A stretch of DNA of 64,000 nucleotides, taken from Nitrospira sp. SG-bin1 (GTDB lineage: Bacteria > Nitrospirota > Nitrospiria > Nitrospirales > Nitrospiraceae). How positions within the stretch are numbered: the first letter of the stretch is position 1; every line of letters starts with the position of its first letter. The stretch is taken from the NCBI GenBank assembly GCA_002083365.1, contig LVWS01000033.1, positions 310,001-374,000 on the forward strand, read 5' to 3'. The notes under the pieces were generated by a model. It did not search any database. It was not told the origin of the DNA and worked only from the letters and a program-made list of their open reading frames with translations. The translations under genes were made by a program, and so were the position numbers. This document shows, in pieces, positions 42,647 to 51,243 of this stretch.

Positions 42647-44251
42647 ATGCGTACATTGACGACTTCAGTCGTTGCCACGAGCAGCGAATTCGCGTCGAAT
42701 CGTGCACACTATGAGGGGCTGATGGCGGACCTCCAGAAACATCTTGGCCTTGCTCGAGCAGGAGGACCACCGGAAGCAGTCGCGCTTCATCAACAGCGAG
42801 GCAAGCTGACCGCTCGGGAGCGCATAGCGAAGTTACTCGATCCGGACAGGCCTTGGCTGGAGCTCAGTCCCCTGGCGGCATTCGGCATGTACGACGACCT
42901 CATCGCCGCCGCCGGCCTGATCACCGGCATCGGCTACGTGTCGGGGCGGCCTTGTGTCATCGCGGCCAACGACGCGACGGTCAAAGGCGGGACCTATTTT
43001 CCCATGACGATCAAGAAACATCTTCGGGCCCAGGAGATCGCGCTGGAAAATCGGCTGCCCGCGCTCTATCTCGTGGATTCCGGAGGCGTGTTCCTGCCCA
43101 TGCAGGCGGAGGTCTTCGCCGATAAGGAGCACTTCGGACGGATTTTTTATAACCAGGCGCGCATGTCCGCCCTCGGCATTCCTCAAATTGCCGCAGTCAT
43201 GGGGATGTGCACTGCGGGTGGCGCCTATGTGCCGGCCATGTGCGATGAAAACGTGATCGTCAAAGGGACCGGCACCATTTATCTGGCGGGACCGCCGCTG
43301 GTCAAGGCGGCGACCGGCGAGGAGGTCACCGCCGAAGAACTCGGCGGGGCAGATCTTCACACGAGACTTTCGGGGGTGAGCGATCACCTGGCGGACAATG
43401 ACCATGAGGCGCTTGAGATCTGCAGGTCGATTGTCGACACACTGCCTAGACGGCCGGTCCTTCGCAGACCGGCGGCGATCGAAGAGCCGCGTTTCCCGTC
43501 TGGCGAGCTGTATGGACTCATCCCAAGCAACCCGCGCCAGACATTCGATGTCCGTGAAGTCATCGCTCGCCTGGTGGACGGCAGTCGATTCCAGGAGTTC
43601 AAGGCTCGGTACGGCCGAACGCTCACATGCGGCTTCGCCCGTTGGATGGGGCATCAGGTCGGCATCGTCGCGAACAACGGCGTGCTTCTCTCCGAAGCCG
43701 CCCTGAAAGGCGCGCATTTCGTACAACTCTGCGCTCAGCGGCGATTGCCTCTCGTGTTTCTCCAAAACATCACCGGCTTTATGGTCGGGAAGGAGTATGA
43801 GGCACGCGGGATCATTAAGGACGGCGCCAAGATGGTACAGGCGGTGGCGACCGCCGATGTCCCAAAGTTCGCGATCATGATCGGCGCCTCTCATGGTGCC
43901 GGCAATTACGCCATGTGCGGACGGGCCTATGGGCCGCGTTTTCTGTTCCTGTGGCCCAACGCTCGAACCTCGGTGATGGGGGCGCAACAGGCAGCGCAGG
44001 TACTCTTGACGGTGAAACAGCAACAGCGTGCCCGCGACAAGGCCGCCCTGTCAGAAGACGAGCAGCGAAAGATCACGGACTCCATTCACGCACAGTATGA
44101 GCGGGAGGGCAGTCCCTACTTCAGCACGGCTCGGCTCTGGGATGACGGCATCATCGATCCGGTGGAGACGAGGAAGATTCTCGGCCTGTGTCTGGATGTC
44201 GCGCTGACGACGCCGGTCCGCTTGTCGCACTACCCGGTCTTCCGCATGTGA
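42647..44251 (+). CDS. Methylcrotonyl-CoA carboxylase, carboxyltransferase (beta) subunit
   Basis: A 534-residue acyl-CoA carboxylase beta subunit. Signatures of the methylcrotonyl type are KGGTYFPMTIKKHLRAQEIA, YLVDSGGVFLPMQAEVFADK, MGMCTAGGAYVPAMCDENVI and GAGNYAMCGRAYGPRFLFLW. It carboxylates 3-methylcrotonyl-CoA to 3-methylglutaconyl-CoA in leucine breakdown. The biotin carboxylase/biotin carrier (alpha) subunit is not in the window, so it must come from another locus. The next two genes continue the leucine pathway. Confidence 0.85.
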   Translation: MRTLTTSVVATSSEFASNRAHYEGLMADLQKHLGLARAGGPPEAVALHQQRGKLTARERIAKLLDPDRPWLELSPLAAFGMYDDLIAAAGLITGIGYVSGRPCVIAANDATVKGGTYFPMTIKKHLRAQEIALENRLPALYLVDSGGVFLPMQAEVFADKEHFGRIFYNQARMSALGIPQIAAVMGMCTAGGAYVPAMCDENVIVKGTGTIYLAGPPLVKAATGEEVTAEELGGADLHTRLSGVSDHLADNDHEALEICRSIVDTLPRRPVLRRPAAIEEPRFPSGELYGLIPSNPRQTFDVREVIARLVDGSRFQEFKARYGRTLTCGFARWMGHQVGIVANNGVLLSEAALKGAHFVQLCAQRRLPLVFLQNITGFMVGKEYEARGIIKDGAKMVQAVATADVPKFAIMIGASHGAGNYAMCGRAYGPRFLFLWPNARTSVMGAQQAAQVLLTVKQQQRARDKAALSEDEQRKITDSIHAQYEREGSPYFSTARLWDDGIIDPVETRKILGLCLDVALTTPVRLSHYPVFRM

Positions 44252-44258
44252 GGAGCCG

Positions 44259-45059
44259 ATGGAGCGGTTTACGTCTATTCTCGTCGAGTCGAATACAGGC
44301 TGCGCACGAGTGACGCTCAATCGGCCCGATCGTCGGAACGCGTTCGACGCGCTCATGGTGGAGGAGCTGTGCAAGGCCTTTCGTACATTGGGACAAGATC
44401 ACTCGCTGCGTACGATTACCTTGGCCGGCGCCGGTTCCACATTCTGCGCTGGAGCGGACATCCGGTGGATGGGACCGGAACGGACCGTCTCCGCCACGGA
44501 AGCGCAGCAGGACGCCGAGCGCTTACTCGAGATGTTCCGCACCATCGATGCATGTCCCTGTCCCGTGATCGGACGCATCCAGGGAGCCACCTATGGCGGA
44601 GGAATCGGGTTGATCGCCGGGTGTGACATCGCCGTGGCCGCTACGGAGGCAACCTTCACGTTCAGCGAAGTCCGCTTGGGGTTAGTGCCGGCGGTGATCG
44701 CGCCCTTTGTCCTCGCGAAGACCGGCGACTCGTTCGTACGCCGATTCTGTTTCACCGGCGAGCCGTTTTCCGCCTCACTCGCTCGAGAGGGCGGTCTTAT
44801 CCACGATGTGGTTGAGCCAGCTGCTCTTGACGCCCGTGTCGCGGCATTGCTCGAGCGGATCTCCCTCCTTGCTCCGCAGGCTGTACGAGACACGAAGGCA
44901 CTGCTACGTCGACTTCGCCGTCTATCCGATGAGGAACGCTGGAAGGTTTGTGTCGAAGCAAACGTTCGGGCTCGCCTCTCTCCAGAGGCACGGGAAGGAC
45001 TTCGCGCTTTTCACGAACGCCGAACACCGAACTGGGCCATGCCGTCAGGCAGGGGATGA
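44259..45059 (+). CDS. Enoyl-CoA hydratase family, probable 3-methylglutaconyl-CoA hydratase
   Basis: A 266-residue crotonase. Oxyanion motifs AGSTFCAGADIRWM and GATYGGGIGLIAGCDI, and the segment FSEVRLGLVPAVIAPFVLAK, which is typical of 3-methylglutaconyl-CoA hydratases (general crotonases have PGFGGTQ there). It hydrates 3-methylglutaconyl-CoA to HMG-CoA. It lies 7 bases after the carboxylase beta gene and directly before HMG-CoA lyase, exactly the pathway order. Confidence 0.8.
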   Translation: MERFTSILVESNTGCARVTLNRPDRRNAFDALMVEELCKAFRTLGQDHSLRTITLAGAGSTFCAGADIRWMGPERTVSATEAQQDAERLLEMFRTIDACPCPVIGRIQGATYGGGIGLIAGCDIAVAATEATFTFSEVRLGLVPAVIAPFVLAKTGDSFVRRFCFTGEPFSASLAREGGLIHDVVEPAALDARVAALLERISLLAPQAVRDTKALLRRLRRLSDEERWKVCVEANVRARLSPEAREGLRAFHERRTPNWAMPSGRG

Positions 45060-45068
45060 GGGCACACT

Positions 45069-46028
45069 GTGGAAGGCCACCACAAGCCAGAGAGCAACCG
45101 CCAGAACCGGAATTCGCGAGGAATCCGGATCATCGAAGTCGGTCCGAGAGACGGGCTCCAGCACGAATCGGACGTCATCTCGACGGACGCCAAAGTGTCG
45201 TTTGTGAATGCCTTGTCCATGAGCGGTGTAGCGGAGATTGAAGCGGGATCGTTCGTGTCGGCCCGCGCCATCCCGCAGCTTGCGGATTCCGATGAGGTGT
45301 TCCGGAGGATCGAGCGGCAGCCCGGCGTCATCTACTCGGCGCTGGTTCCCAATGAACGAGGATTGGAACGGGCACGGGCGGCGGCGGTGAACAAGATTGC
45401 GGTCTTTACGGCGGCTTCCGACACGTTTACCCGACGGAATATCAACTGCACGATTGACGAGTCGATCGAACGGTTCAGACCGGTGGTATTTGGTGCCAAA
45501 CTCGATCGAATGATCGTGCGAGGGTACGTTTCTACCGTGACCCATTGTCCCTTTGAGGGCGCTGTCCATCCGTCCCAGGTCCTGGACGTGATGCGTCGAC
45601 TACTCGATCTGGGAGTCGACGAAATCTCTCTAGGAGATACGGTTGGAAAGGCCGCTCCTCGAGATATCCGAGGACTATTGGATGAAATAGTGCCACGTAT
45701 CGATCGGAGCCGGCTCTCGTTGCACGTCCATGATACCTGCGGCATGGCGGTGGCCAATGTCCTGACCGCGTGGACAGAGTACGGCATCGAGGCGTTTGAC
45801 ACGGCTGCCGGGGGGCTCGGCGGGTGTCCTTATGCGCCAGGGGCGTCTGGGAACGTTGCGACGGAAGACGTCGTCTATGCGCTGAAAGCATCCGGTGCCT
45901 TGCTTGCCGTGGATGAGCGGAAGGTTATTGCGGCCGCACGCGAGATCGGGAAGGTGCTGAATCGGAGACTGTCGTCGCGCCTCTCGCAGGTACAGACCGA
46001 ACAAACCGCGTATGAAGGTGTGGCATGA
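45069..46028 (+). CDS. Hydroxymethylglutaryl-CoA lyase
   Basis: A 319-residue DRE-TIM enzyme. IIEVGPRDGLQHESDVISTD provides the metal-binding Asp and the Arg-Asp pair; DEISLGDTVGKAAP, SLHVHDTCGMAVAN (His ligands) and GLGGCPYAPGASGNVATEDV (catalytic Cys loop) follow. It splits HMG-CoA to acetoacetate and acetyl-CoA, the end of leucine catabolism. It starts at GTG. The stop overlaps the next gene by four bases. Confidence 0.88.
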   Translation: MEGHHKPESNRQNRNSRGIRIIEVGPRDGLQHESDVISTDAKVSFVNALSMSGVAEIEAGSFVSARAIPQLADSDEVFRRIERQPGVIYSALVPNERGLERARAAAVNKIAVFTAASDTFTRRNINCTIDESIERFRPVVFGAKLDRMIVRGYVSTVTHCPFEGAVHPSQVLDVMRRLLDLGVDEISLGDTVGKAAPRDIRGLLDEIVPRIDRSRLSLHVHDTCGMAVANVLTAWTEYGIEAFDTAAGGLGGCPYAPGASGNVATEDVVYALKASGALLAVDERKVIAAAREIGKVLNRRLSSRLSQVQTEQTAYEGVA

Positions 46029-46831
46029 GTCTGCTCGGTCCACGCCCGTTCGTGTGCGACATTCAGGGCTTGATGATCTTAGCTGAGCAGGTGAGAGCCG
46101 GAAACGTCCGTGCCGTATCACGGCTGATCTCCTTGTTGGAGAACCATCCGGGCGCCAGAGAAGTGCTGCGTCTCCTCAACAACACTTCGCGGGAGACAAG
46201 GGTCATCGGGGTAACGGGATACCCCGGAGCTGGAAAGAGTACGGTGGTCGATCGCTTAGTGCACCACTATCGGCGGAGCGGTTTGAAAGTCGGAGTGTTG
46301 GCGGTGGATATCAGCAGTCCCGTCACGGGCGGTGCTCTGCTGGGTGACCGTATTCGAATGCAGGATCATGCGTTGGATCACGAGGTATATGTCAGAAGCA
46401 TGGCCACTCGGGGACATCATGGCGGACTTGCCCCGACGATCCGCGATGCAGCGCTGGTATTGGACGCAGCCGGATATCAGGTGATCCTGGTTGAGACCAT
46501 CGGGGTTGGTCAGGGTGAAGTCGATATCATGGACCTCGCCCACACCGTTGTGGCAGTGGTGGCACCGGGCCTGGGCGACGAAGTTCAAGCTATGAAGGCT
46601 GGACTATTGGAAGTTGCACACATTGTCGTCGTCAACAAGGGGGACCTTCCTGAAGCGGATCGTACGGTACGAGATCTCCAGGAATGGTACCCGAATGTCA
46701 TACGTACGGTGGCGACAACAGGCGAGGGGATTTCAGAGCTCGCTGCTGCAATCGGGGTGCATCAACAATCCCGAGGCAGGAGCCATCCAGAAGGAGCTGT
46801 CCGCGTCGGTGGAACCGCACGGGTGGAGTGA
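46025..46831 (+). CDS. meaB: MeaB/ArgK-type G-protein chaperone of the B12 mutase, short C-terminus
   Basis: A 268-residue GTPase: Walker A VTGYPGAGKSTVV (about residues 63-75), LAVDISSPVTGGALLGDRI, ILVETIGVGQGEVDIMDLAH and NKGDLPEAD (NKxD). MeaB proteins protect and repair B12-dependent acyl-CoA mutases by gating cobalamin loading. Usual length is about 310-330 residues; here the C-terminal dimerisation helices seem to be missing after IGVHQQSRG. I find no second frame that restores them. It lies close to the mutase genes, which fits the role. Confidence 0.82.
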   Translation: MSLLGPRPFVCDIQGLMILAEQVRAGNVRAVSRLISLLENHPGAREVLRLLNNTSRETRVIGVTGYPGAGKSTVVDRLVHHYRRSGLKVGVLAVDISSPVTGGALLGDRIRMQDHALDHEVYVRSMATRGHHGGLAPTIRDAALVLDAAGYQVILVETIGVGQGEVDIMDLAHTVVAVVAPGLGDEVQAMKAGLLEVAHIVVVNKGDLPEADRTVRDLQEWYPNVIRTVATTGEGISELAAAIGVHQQSRGRSHPEGAVRVGGTARVE

Positions 46832-46932
46832 GGAATGGAAGAGGAAAGTCGAAGGCGATTATCCGGCCGTGACAATAAAGTGGGCTGTGCCCATGAGCCG
46901 GCGGACCACACGAAGTGAGGTATGGAGGATCT

Positions 46933-47712
46933 ATGCCGCATCAATTATTGACGATTTCTCACCACGTCGCACGGATTACTGTCCATAATCCGCCGGCCAA
47001 CGTGCTGAATCTTTCCGTGCTCAAGGAACTCGAGCTCGTCTTGAACGAGTTGGAGGAAGACGAGTACGTCCGCGTGGTCATCGTGACGGGGACGGGTCGG
47101 TTTTTCTGCGCCGGTGCCGACATCAACGAGCTGGGTCATCTCAATACGGTACATGGCGGATCGGAATTTGCTGCACGCGGGCAATTCCTCCTCAACCGTA
47201 TTGAGCGGTCGGACAAACCGGTCCTTGCCGCCATCAACGGAACCTGTGTCGGAGGCGGTCTCGAATTGGCTCTGGCGTGCCATATCCGAGTGGCAGCCTT
47301 CGGGACAATGCTGGGATTGCCCGAAATCAAGCTTGGTCTCATTCCCGGCTTTGGAGGCACCCAACGGTTGCCCCGGATCGTAGGGCCTTCCAAGGCGGCA
47401 GAGATGATTCTGACGGGCGAAAGCTTGTCCGCGGAAGAAGCGCTACGAATCGGTCTGCTGAGTCGAGTGGTCCCGCCACACGAGTTGATCACGCAGGTTG
47501 AAGGCATCGCGGCTTCCATTATCGCCCACGGGAAAACCCCGGTCGAAGCTGCACTCCATGCGATCAGAGGGGGGATCGACATCCCTCTGTCGGAAGGCCT
47601 GGCCAGGGAGGCAGAGTTATTCGGTCGATTGTGCGTCACCCCCGGCAAGCAAGAAGCTGTGCAGGCATTTTTGGCAAAGCGGCAACCGAAATGGGCCGAG
47701 ACAGAAGCCTGA
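46933..47712 (+). CDS. Enoyl-CoA hydratase/isomerase family protein
   Basis: About 259 residues from MPHQLLTISHHVARITVHNP, with GGAGG upstream; an in-frame start six codons earlier lacks one. Crotonase motifs are FFCAGADINELGHL, GTCVGGGLELALACHI and LPEIKLGLIPGFGGTQRLPR. It hydrates 2-enoyl-CoA, probably crotonyl- or tiglyl-CoA in this operon. It is similar to the hydratase at 24257, so the two halves of the locus carry paralogues. Confidence 0.87.
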   Translation: MPHQLLTISHHVARITVHNPPANVLNLSVLKELELVLNELEEDEYVRVVIVTGTGRFFCAGADINELGHLNTVHGGSEFAARGQFLLNRIERSDKPVLAAINGTCVGGGLELALACHIRVAAFGTMLGLPEIKLGLIPGFGGTQRLPRIVGPSKAAEMILTGESLSAEEALRIGLLSRVVPPHELITQVEGIAASIIAHGKTPVEAALHAIRGGIDIPLSEGLAREAELFGRLCVTPGKQEAVQAFLAKRQPKWAETEA

Positions 47713-47744
47713 ATTCGTAAGACGAGATCGGAAAGAGGCAGCCG

Positions 47745-49139
47745 ATGCTCGCAGATCGCCTCGCTCGATATTGCCAAACGTTACGCTACGGCGATGTAGC
47801 GGATGCCGTGGTGCACGAAGTCAAACGGCGTGTACTCGACAGCCTTGGGTGTGCGCTCGGGGCTTGGAATGCAGCGCCCTGCCGCGTCGCTCGACGGATT
47901 GCCCTGGCGGTTAAGGTGTCCGAGGGCGCCACGCTGTGGGGCATAGGTCACAAGACGATTCCCGACCTGGCGACCTTCGCCAATGGGGGGTTGGTTCGGT
48001 ATCTCGATTTCAACGACACCTATCTTTCGAAAGAGCCGGCGCACCCTTCCGATAATATTCCGGCCATTCTTTCGGTCGGTGAGGCAGTCCACGCGTCCGG
48101 CAAACGTGTCATTGAAGCCATCGTCCTCGCCTACGAAATTCAGTGCCGTCTCTGTGACGCCGCGGCGCTACGACCCCGCGGTTGGGACCATGTGACGTAC
48201 GGATCCTTCTCTTCCACCCTCGGGGTCGCGAAGCTCATGAAGCTTTCACAGCCGCAGACGGTACAAGCCATCAATTTGGCAGGTATCTCGAATGTGGCAC
48301 TGCGGCAAACGCGGGTCGGGGATATGTCCATGTGGAAAGCTTGCGCCTTCTCGAACGCCGCGCGCAACGGCGTGTTTGCCGCCATGCTGGCGCAGTCGGG
48401 CATGACAGGGCCGTCGCCTATCTTCGAAGGTGAAAAGGGGTTCATGAAACTCGTTTCGGGGCCGTTCGACCTGGCGGCGTTGGGAGGAGAAACGGGACAG
48501 GCGCCTGCGATGGGCCCGTTCAAGATCCTGGACACCTATATCAAGCATTACCCGGTGGAGTATCACGCGCAGACCGCGGTCGAGGCTGCCGTCGCGCTTC
48601 GCAATGACCTGATCGAAGCAGAAGGCGCGCGTGCGATCGATCATGTCATGGATGTTGAAATCGGAAGTTATGACGTGGCGATCGAAATCATCGGGCGCGA
48701 TCCGGAGAAATGGCAGCCGGCCACGAGGGAAACGGCTGACCACAGCTTCCCCTATTGCGTCGCAGTGGCATTGCTCCAGGGGCACGTGACGCTGCAATCA
48801 TTCGGCCCGAAACGATTACAAGATCCGGTCCTACGGGACTTGATGAAGAAGATCCGTGTCGTGCAGCAACCCGAATTTGTGGGACGCTACCCTAAGACCA
48901 TGCCGACCAGGATCACGGTCAAGACTGGCGCGGGTAAAACCTACGTGAGTCAGGTCGATCTCCCGGTGGGCCATCCCGGCAATCCAATGTCGGACCAGGA
49001 TCTGGAAGCGAAGTTTCGGCGGTTAGCCGCCGGCCGATTGAGTCGCTCCCGTATCGACCGGCTTATTGAATTCATATGGACGCTCGATCGAGTCGGAGAC
49101 ATCGGCACCCTCATGCCGCTGCTCAGGGTGAAAGGTTGA
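47745..49139 (+). CDS. prpD: MmgE/PrpD family 2-methylcitrate dehydratase
   Basis: A 464-residue protein with the MmgE/PrpD pattern: VVHEVKRRVLDSLGCALGAW, LVRYLDFNDTYLSKEPAHPS, GWDHVTYGSFSSTLGVAKLM, YIKHYPVEYHAQTAVEAAV and ETADHSFPYCVAVALLQGHV. It dehydrates 2-methylcitrate to 2-methyl-cis-aconitate. With PrpB and PrpC immediately after it forms the methylcitrate cycle. Hydration of methylaconitate would rely on a general aconitase; no acnD or prpF is seen. Confidence 0.88.
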   Translation: MLADRLARYCQTLRYGDVADAVVHEVKRRVLDSLGCALGAWNAAPCRVARRIALAVKVSEGATLWGIGHKTIPDLATFANGGLVRYLDFNDTYLSKEPAHPSDNIPAILSVGEAVHASGKRVIEAIVLAYEIQCRLCDAAALRPRGWDHVTYGSFSSTLGVAKLMKLSQPQTVQAINLAGISNVALRQTRVGDMSMWKACAFSNAARNGVFAAMLAQSGMTGPSPIFEGEKGFMKLVSGPFDLAALGGETGQAPAMGPFKILDTYIKHYPVEYHAQTAVEAAVALRNDLIEAEGARAIDHVMDVEIGSYDVAIEIIGRDPEKWQPATRETADHSFPYCVAVALLQGHVTLQSFGPKRLQDPVLRDLMKKIRVVQQPEFVGRYPKTMPTRITVKTGAGKTYVSQVDLPVGHPGNPMSDQDLEAKFRRLAAGRLSRSRIDRLIEFIWTLDRVGDIGTLMPLLRVKG

Positions 49140-49172
49140 GGCTCAGGTTGAAGTTCAGGAATAGTAGGAAAG

Positions 49173-50096
49173 ATGACTATGGATCAAACGGGGCAGACGA
49201 AGGCATCTCGCTTGCGTGAATTGTTGAGTACACGGACCCTCGCCATTCCCGGAGCCTTTAACGCGCTGGTTGCGATGCAGATAGAAAAGGCCGGCTTCGA
49301 AGTTGTGTATGTCTCGGGGGCGGCGGTCTCCGCTTGCCGAGGTGTGCCCGACATCGGCCTCATCACGCTCGGCGAGATGGCGGCGGAAGCGGGCAGGATT
49401 GCCAAAGCCGTGTCGATTCCGGTCATCGTCGATGCCGATACGGGCTACGGTGGCCCGTCGGAAGTCGCGGAAGCGGTGAGGGTTTTTGAGGAGGCCGGTC
49501 TTGCCGGCATGCAGATCGAAGATCAGGAAGCGGCCAAGAAATGCGGCCATCTTTCCGGGAAACATCTGGTGCCTGTGGGCGACATGGCGGCCAAAATCGA
49601 GGCAGCCGCTCGCGCCAAGCGGGATCGGGATTTCATGATCGTGGCCCGCACCGATGCCCGTGCGGTGGAGGGGCTGGAAGCTGCGGTTCAACGGGCGGCG
49701 GCTTATATAGAGGCGGGCGCGGATGCGCTGTTTCCTGAGGCACTGGAGTCGGCCGAAGAATTCCGGATCTTTGCTCGTCACATGAGAACGAGGGGAGTCG
49801 TCGTTCCGTTGATCGCTAATATGACGGAATTCGGAAAAACGCCTCTGTTGAGCGTCGCGGAATTTGAACGATTGGGGTACCGCGGCGTGCTCTTTCCCGT
49901 GACCGCCTTACGGACGGCCTTGCAAGCCGTCGATAGGTTGTTGGCTGAACTCAAACTGTTCGGGTCTCAGAAGGACTGGCTCCATCACATGATGACGCGA
50001 CAGGAACTGTACAGACTGCTCCGGTACTCGGATGTTCAGGAGCAGCGGGAAGGGAAGATCCATGAGCACGGCCATGACCGAGTCTCTCAAGAGTGA
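49173..50096 (+). CDS. prpB: 2-methylisocitrate lyase
   Basis: A 307-residue isocitrate-lyase-superfamily enzyme. Key segments: IPGAFNALVAMQIEKAGFEV, IPVIVDADTGYGG (metal-binding Asp), MQIEDQEAAKKCGHLSGKHL (catalytic KKCGH) and ARTDARAVEGLEAAV. It cleaves 2-methylisocitrate to pyruvate and succinate. Its 3' end overlaps the start of the methylcitrate synthase gene by about 35 bases. Confidence 0.9.
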   Translation: MTMDQTGQTKASRLRELLSTRTLAIPGAFNALVAMQIEKAGFEVVYVSGAAVSACRGVPDIGLITLGEMAAEAGRIAKAVSIPVIVDADTGYGGPSEVAEAVRVFEEAGLAGMQIEDQEAAKKCGHLSGKHLVPVGDMAAKIEAAARAKRDRDFMIVARTDARAVEGLEAAVQRAAAYIEAGADALFPEALESAEEFRIFARHMRTRGVVVPLIANMTEFGKTPLLSVAEFERLGYRGVLFPVTALRTALQAVDRLLAELKLFGSQKDWLHHMMTRQELYRLLRYSDVQEQREGKIHEHGHDRVSQE

Positions 50097-51243
50097 GGCG
50101 AAAGACCATCCTGCTTACAGTCCCGGCCTCGAAGGCGTGATTGCCGGAGAATCGGCTCTGTGTCTCGTGGATGAAGGAGAAGCCGGTCTCCTCTATCGCG
50201 GCTATGCGATCCGTGATTTGGCGGAGCACGGCATGTTTGAGGAGGTGGCCTATCTCCTTTTGTTCGGTCACTTGCCGACTCGGCAGGAGCTGACAGACTT
50301 TTCGGCACGACTCATCGAGCAGGCCGTGCTTCCTCATCTCCTCGACGTGTTCCTCGGCGCAGTGCCTTCCGGTTGCCATCCGATGGACGTCGTCCGCACG
50401 GGCGTGTCTTTGCTGGGCATGGTCGATCCGGATGCGGACGATAACTCGCATGATGTCAACGTTCGGAAATCGATCAGGCTGTTGGCGCAGATCCCGCCGA
50501 TGATCGCGACCTCTTATCGGCTGGTGAACGGCAAACCGCGTGTGCGGCCACAGGAGGATCTGAGTTTCGCCGAGAATCTCTTGTACCTTCTCACCGATCG
50601 GAGGGGAAACGATGAGGCGAAAGCCATGGCTCGTGTCCTCGATGTCTCCCTGACGCTGTATGCCGAACACGAGTTCAACGCATCCACGTTTGCCGCCCGG
50701 GTCACTGCGTCGACGATGACCGACTTGCATTCGGCCGTGACCTCGGCAATCGGGACGTTGAAGGGGCCGCTCCATGGGGGCGCCAACGAAGCGGTGGCCG
50801 AGATGTTTCTCGATATCGGGAGCCATGAGCGAGCGGAAGCTTGGGTGCGGGAGGCTCTCGCGAAGAAACGGCGCATCATGGGCTTCGGCCATCGCGTGCT
50901 CAAGAAGGGCGACAGCCGTTCAGCCATCATCCAACGGCACGCCGAATCGTTGAGCGGAATCTGCGGCGACCGCCGATGGTACGAGATTGCGACGACCATC
51001 GACCATGTCATGGAGCGGGAGAAAGGCCTCCGCCCAAACCTGGATTTTTACACGGCGGTGGCGTATCTCCTGATGGGGATTCCCCGAACGCTCTATACCC
51101 CCCTGTTCATCTGCTCGCGCATCGCCGGATGGAGCGCCCATGTCACCGAACAACAGGACCACAATCGATTGATGCGGCCGCGCGCTCTCTATACGGGACC
51201 GTCGAGGAGGGAATATGTCCCCCTTGACCGCCGCAGCGGTTGA
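50062..51243 (+). CDS. prpC: 2-methylcitrate synthase / citrate synthase family
   Basis: About 393 residues from MSTAMTESLKSEAKDHPAYS. Citrate-synthase motifs: GPLHGGANEAVAEMFL (His), IMGFGHRVLKKGDSR (His) and GLRPNLDFYTAVAYLLMGIP (Asp). The size and the gene order with prpB and prpD indicate the methylcitrate enzyme, joining propionyl-CoA and oxaloacetate. An earlier start at 50032 is possible but lacks a good ribosome site. The end overlaps the next gene by 29 bases. Confidence 0.87.
   Translation: MSTAMTESLKSEAKDHPAYSPGLEGVIAGESALCLVDEGEAGLLYRGYAIRDLAEHGMFEEVAYLLLFGHLPTRQELTDFSARLIEQAVLPHLLDVFLGAVPSGCHPMDVVRTGVSLLGMVDPDADDNSHDVNVRKSIRLLAQIPPMIATSYRLVNGKPRVRPQEDLSFAENLLYLLTDRRGNDEAKAMARVLDVSLTLYAEHEFNASTFAARVTASTMTDLHSAVTSAIGTLKGPLHGGANEAVAEMFLDIGSHERAEAWVREALAKKRRIMGFGHRVLKKGDSRSAIIQRHAESLSGICGDRRWYEIATTIDHVMEREKGLRPNLDFYTAVAYLLMGIPRTLYTPLFICSRIAGWSAHVTEQQDHNRLMRPRALYTGPSRREYVPLDRRSG

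Noticed and set aside
42833..44023. A 396-codon antisense frame across the methylcrotonyl-CoA carboxylase beta gene
   Set aside because: Shadow of a strongly conserved enzyme gene; no protein-like motifs or ribosome site.
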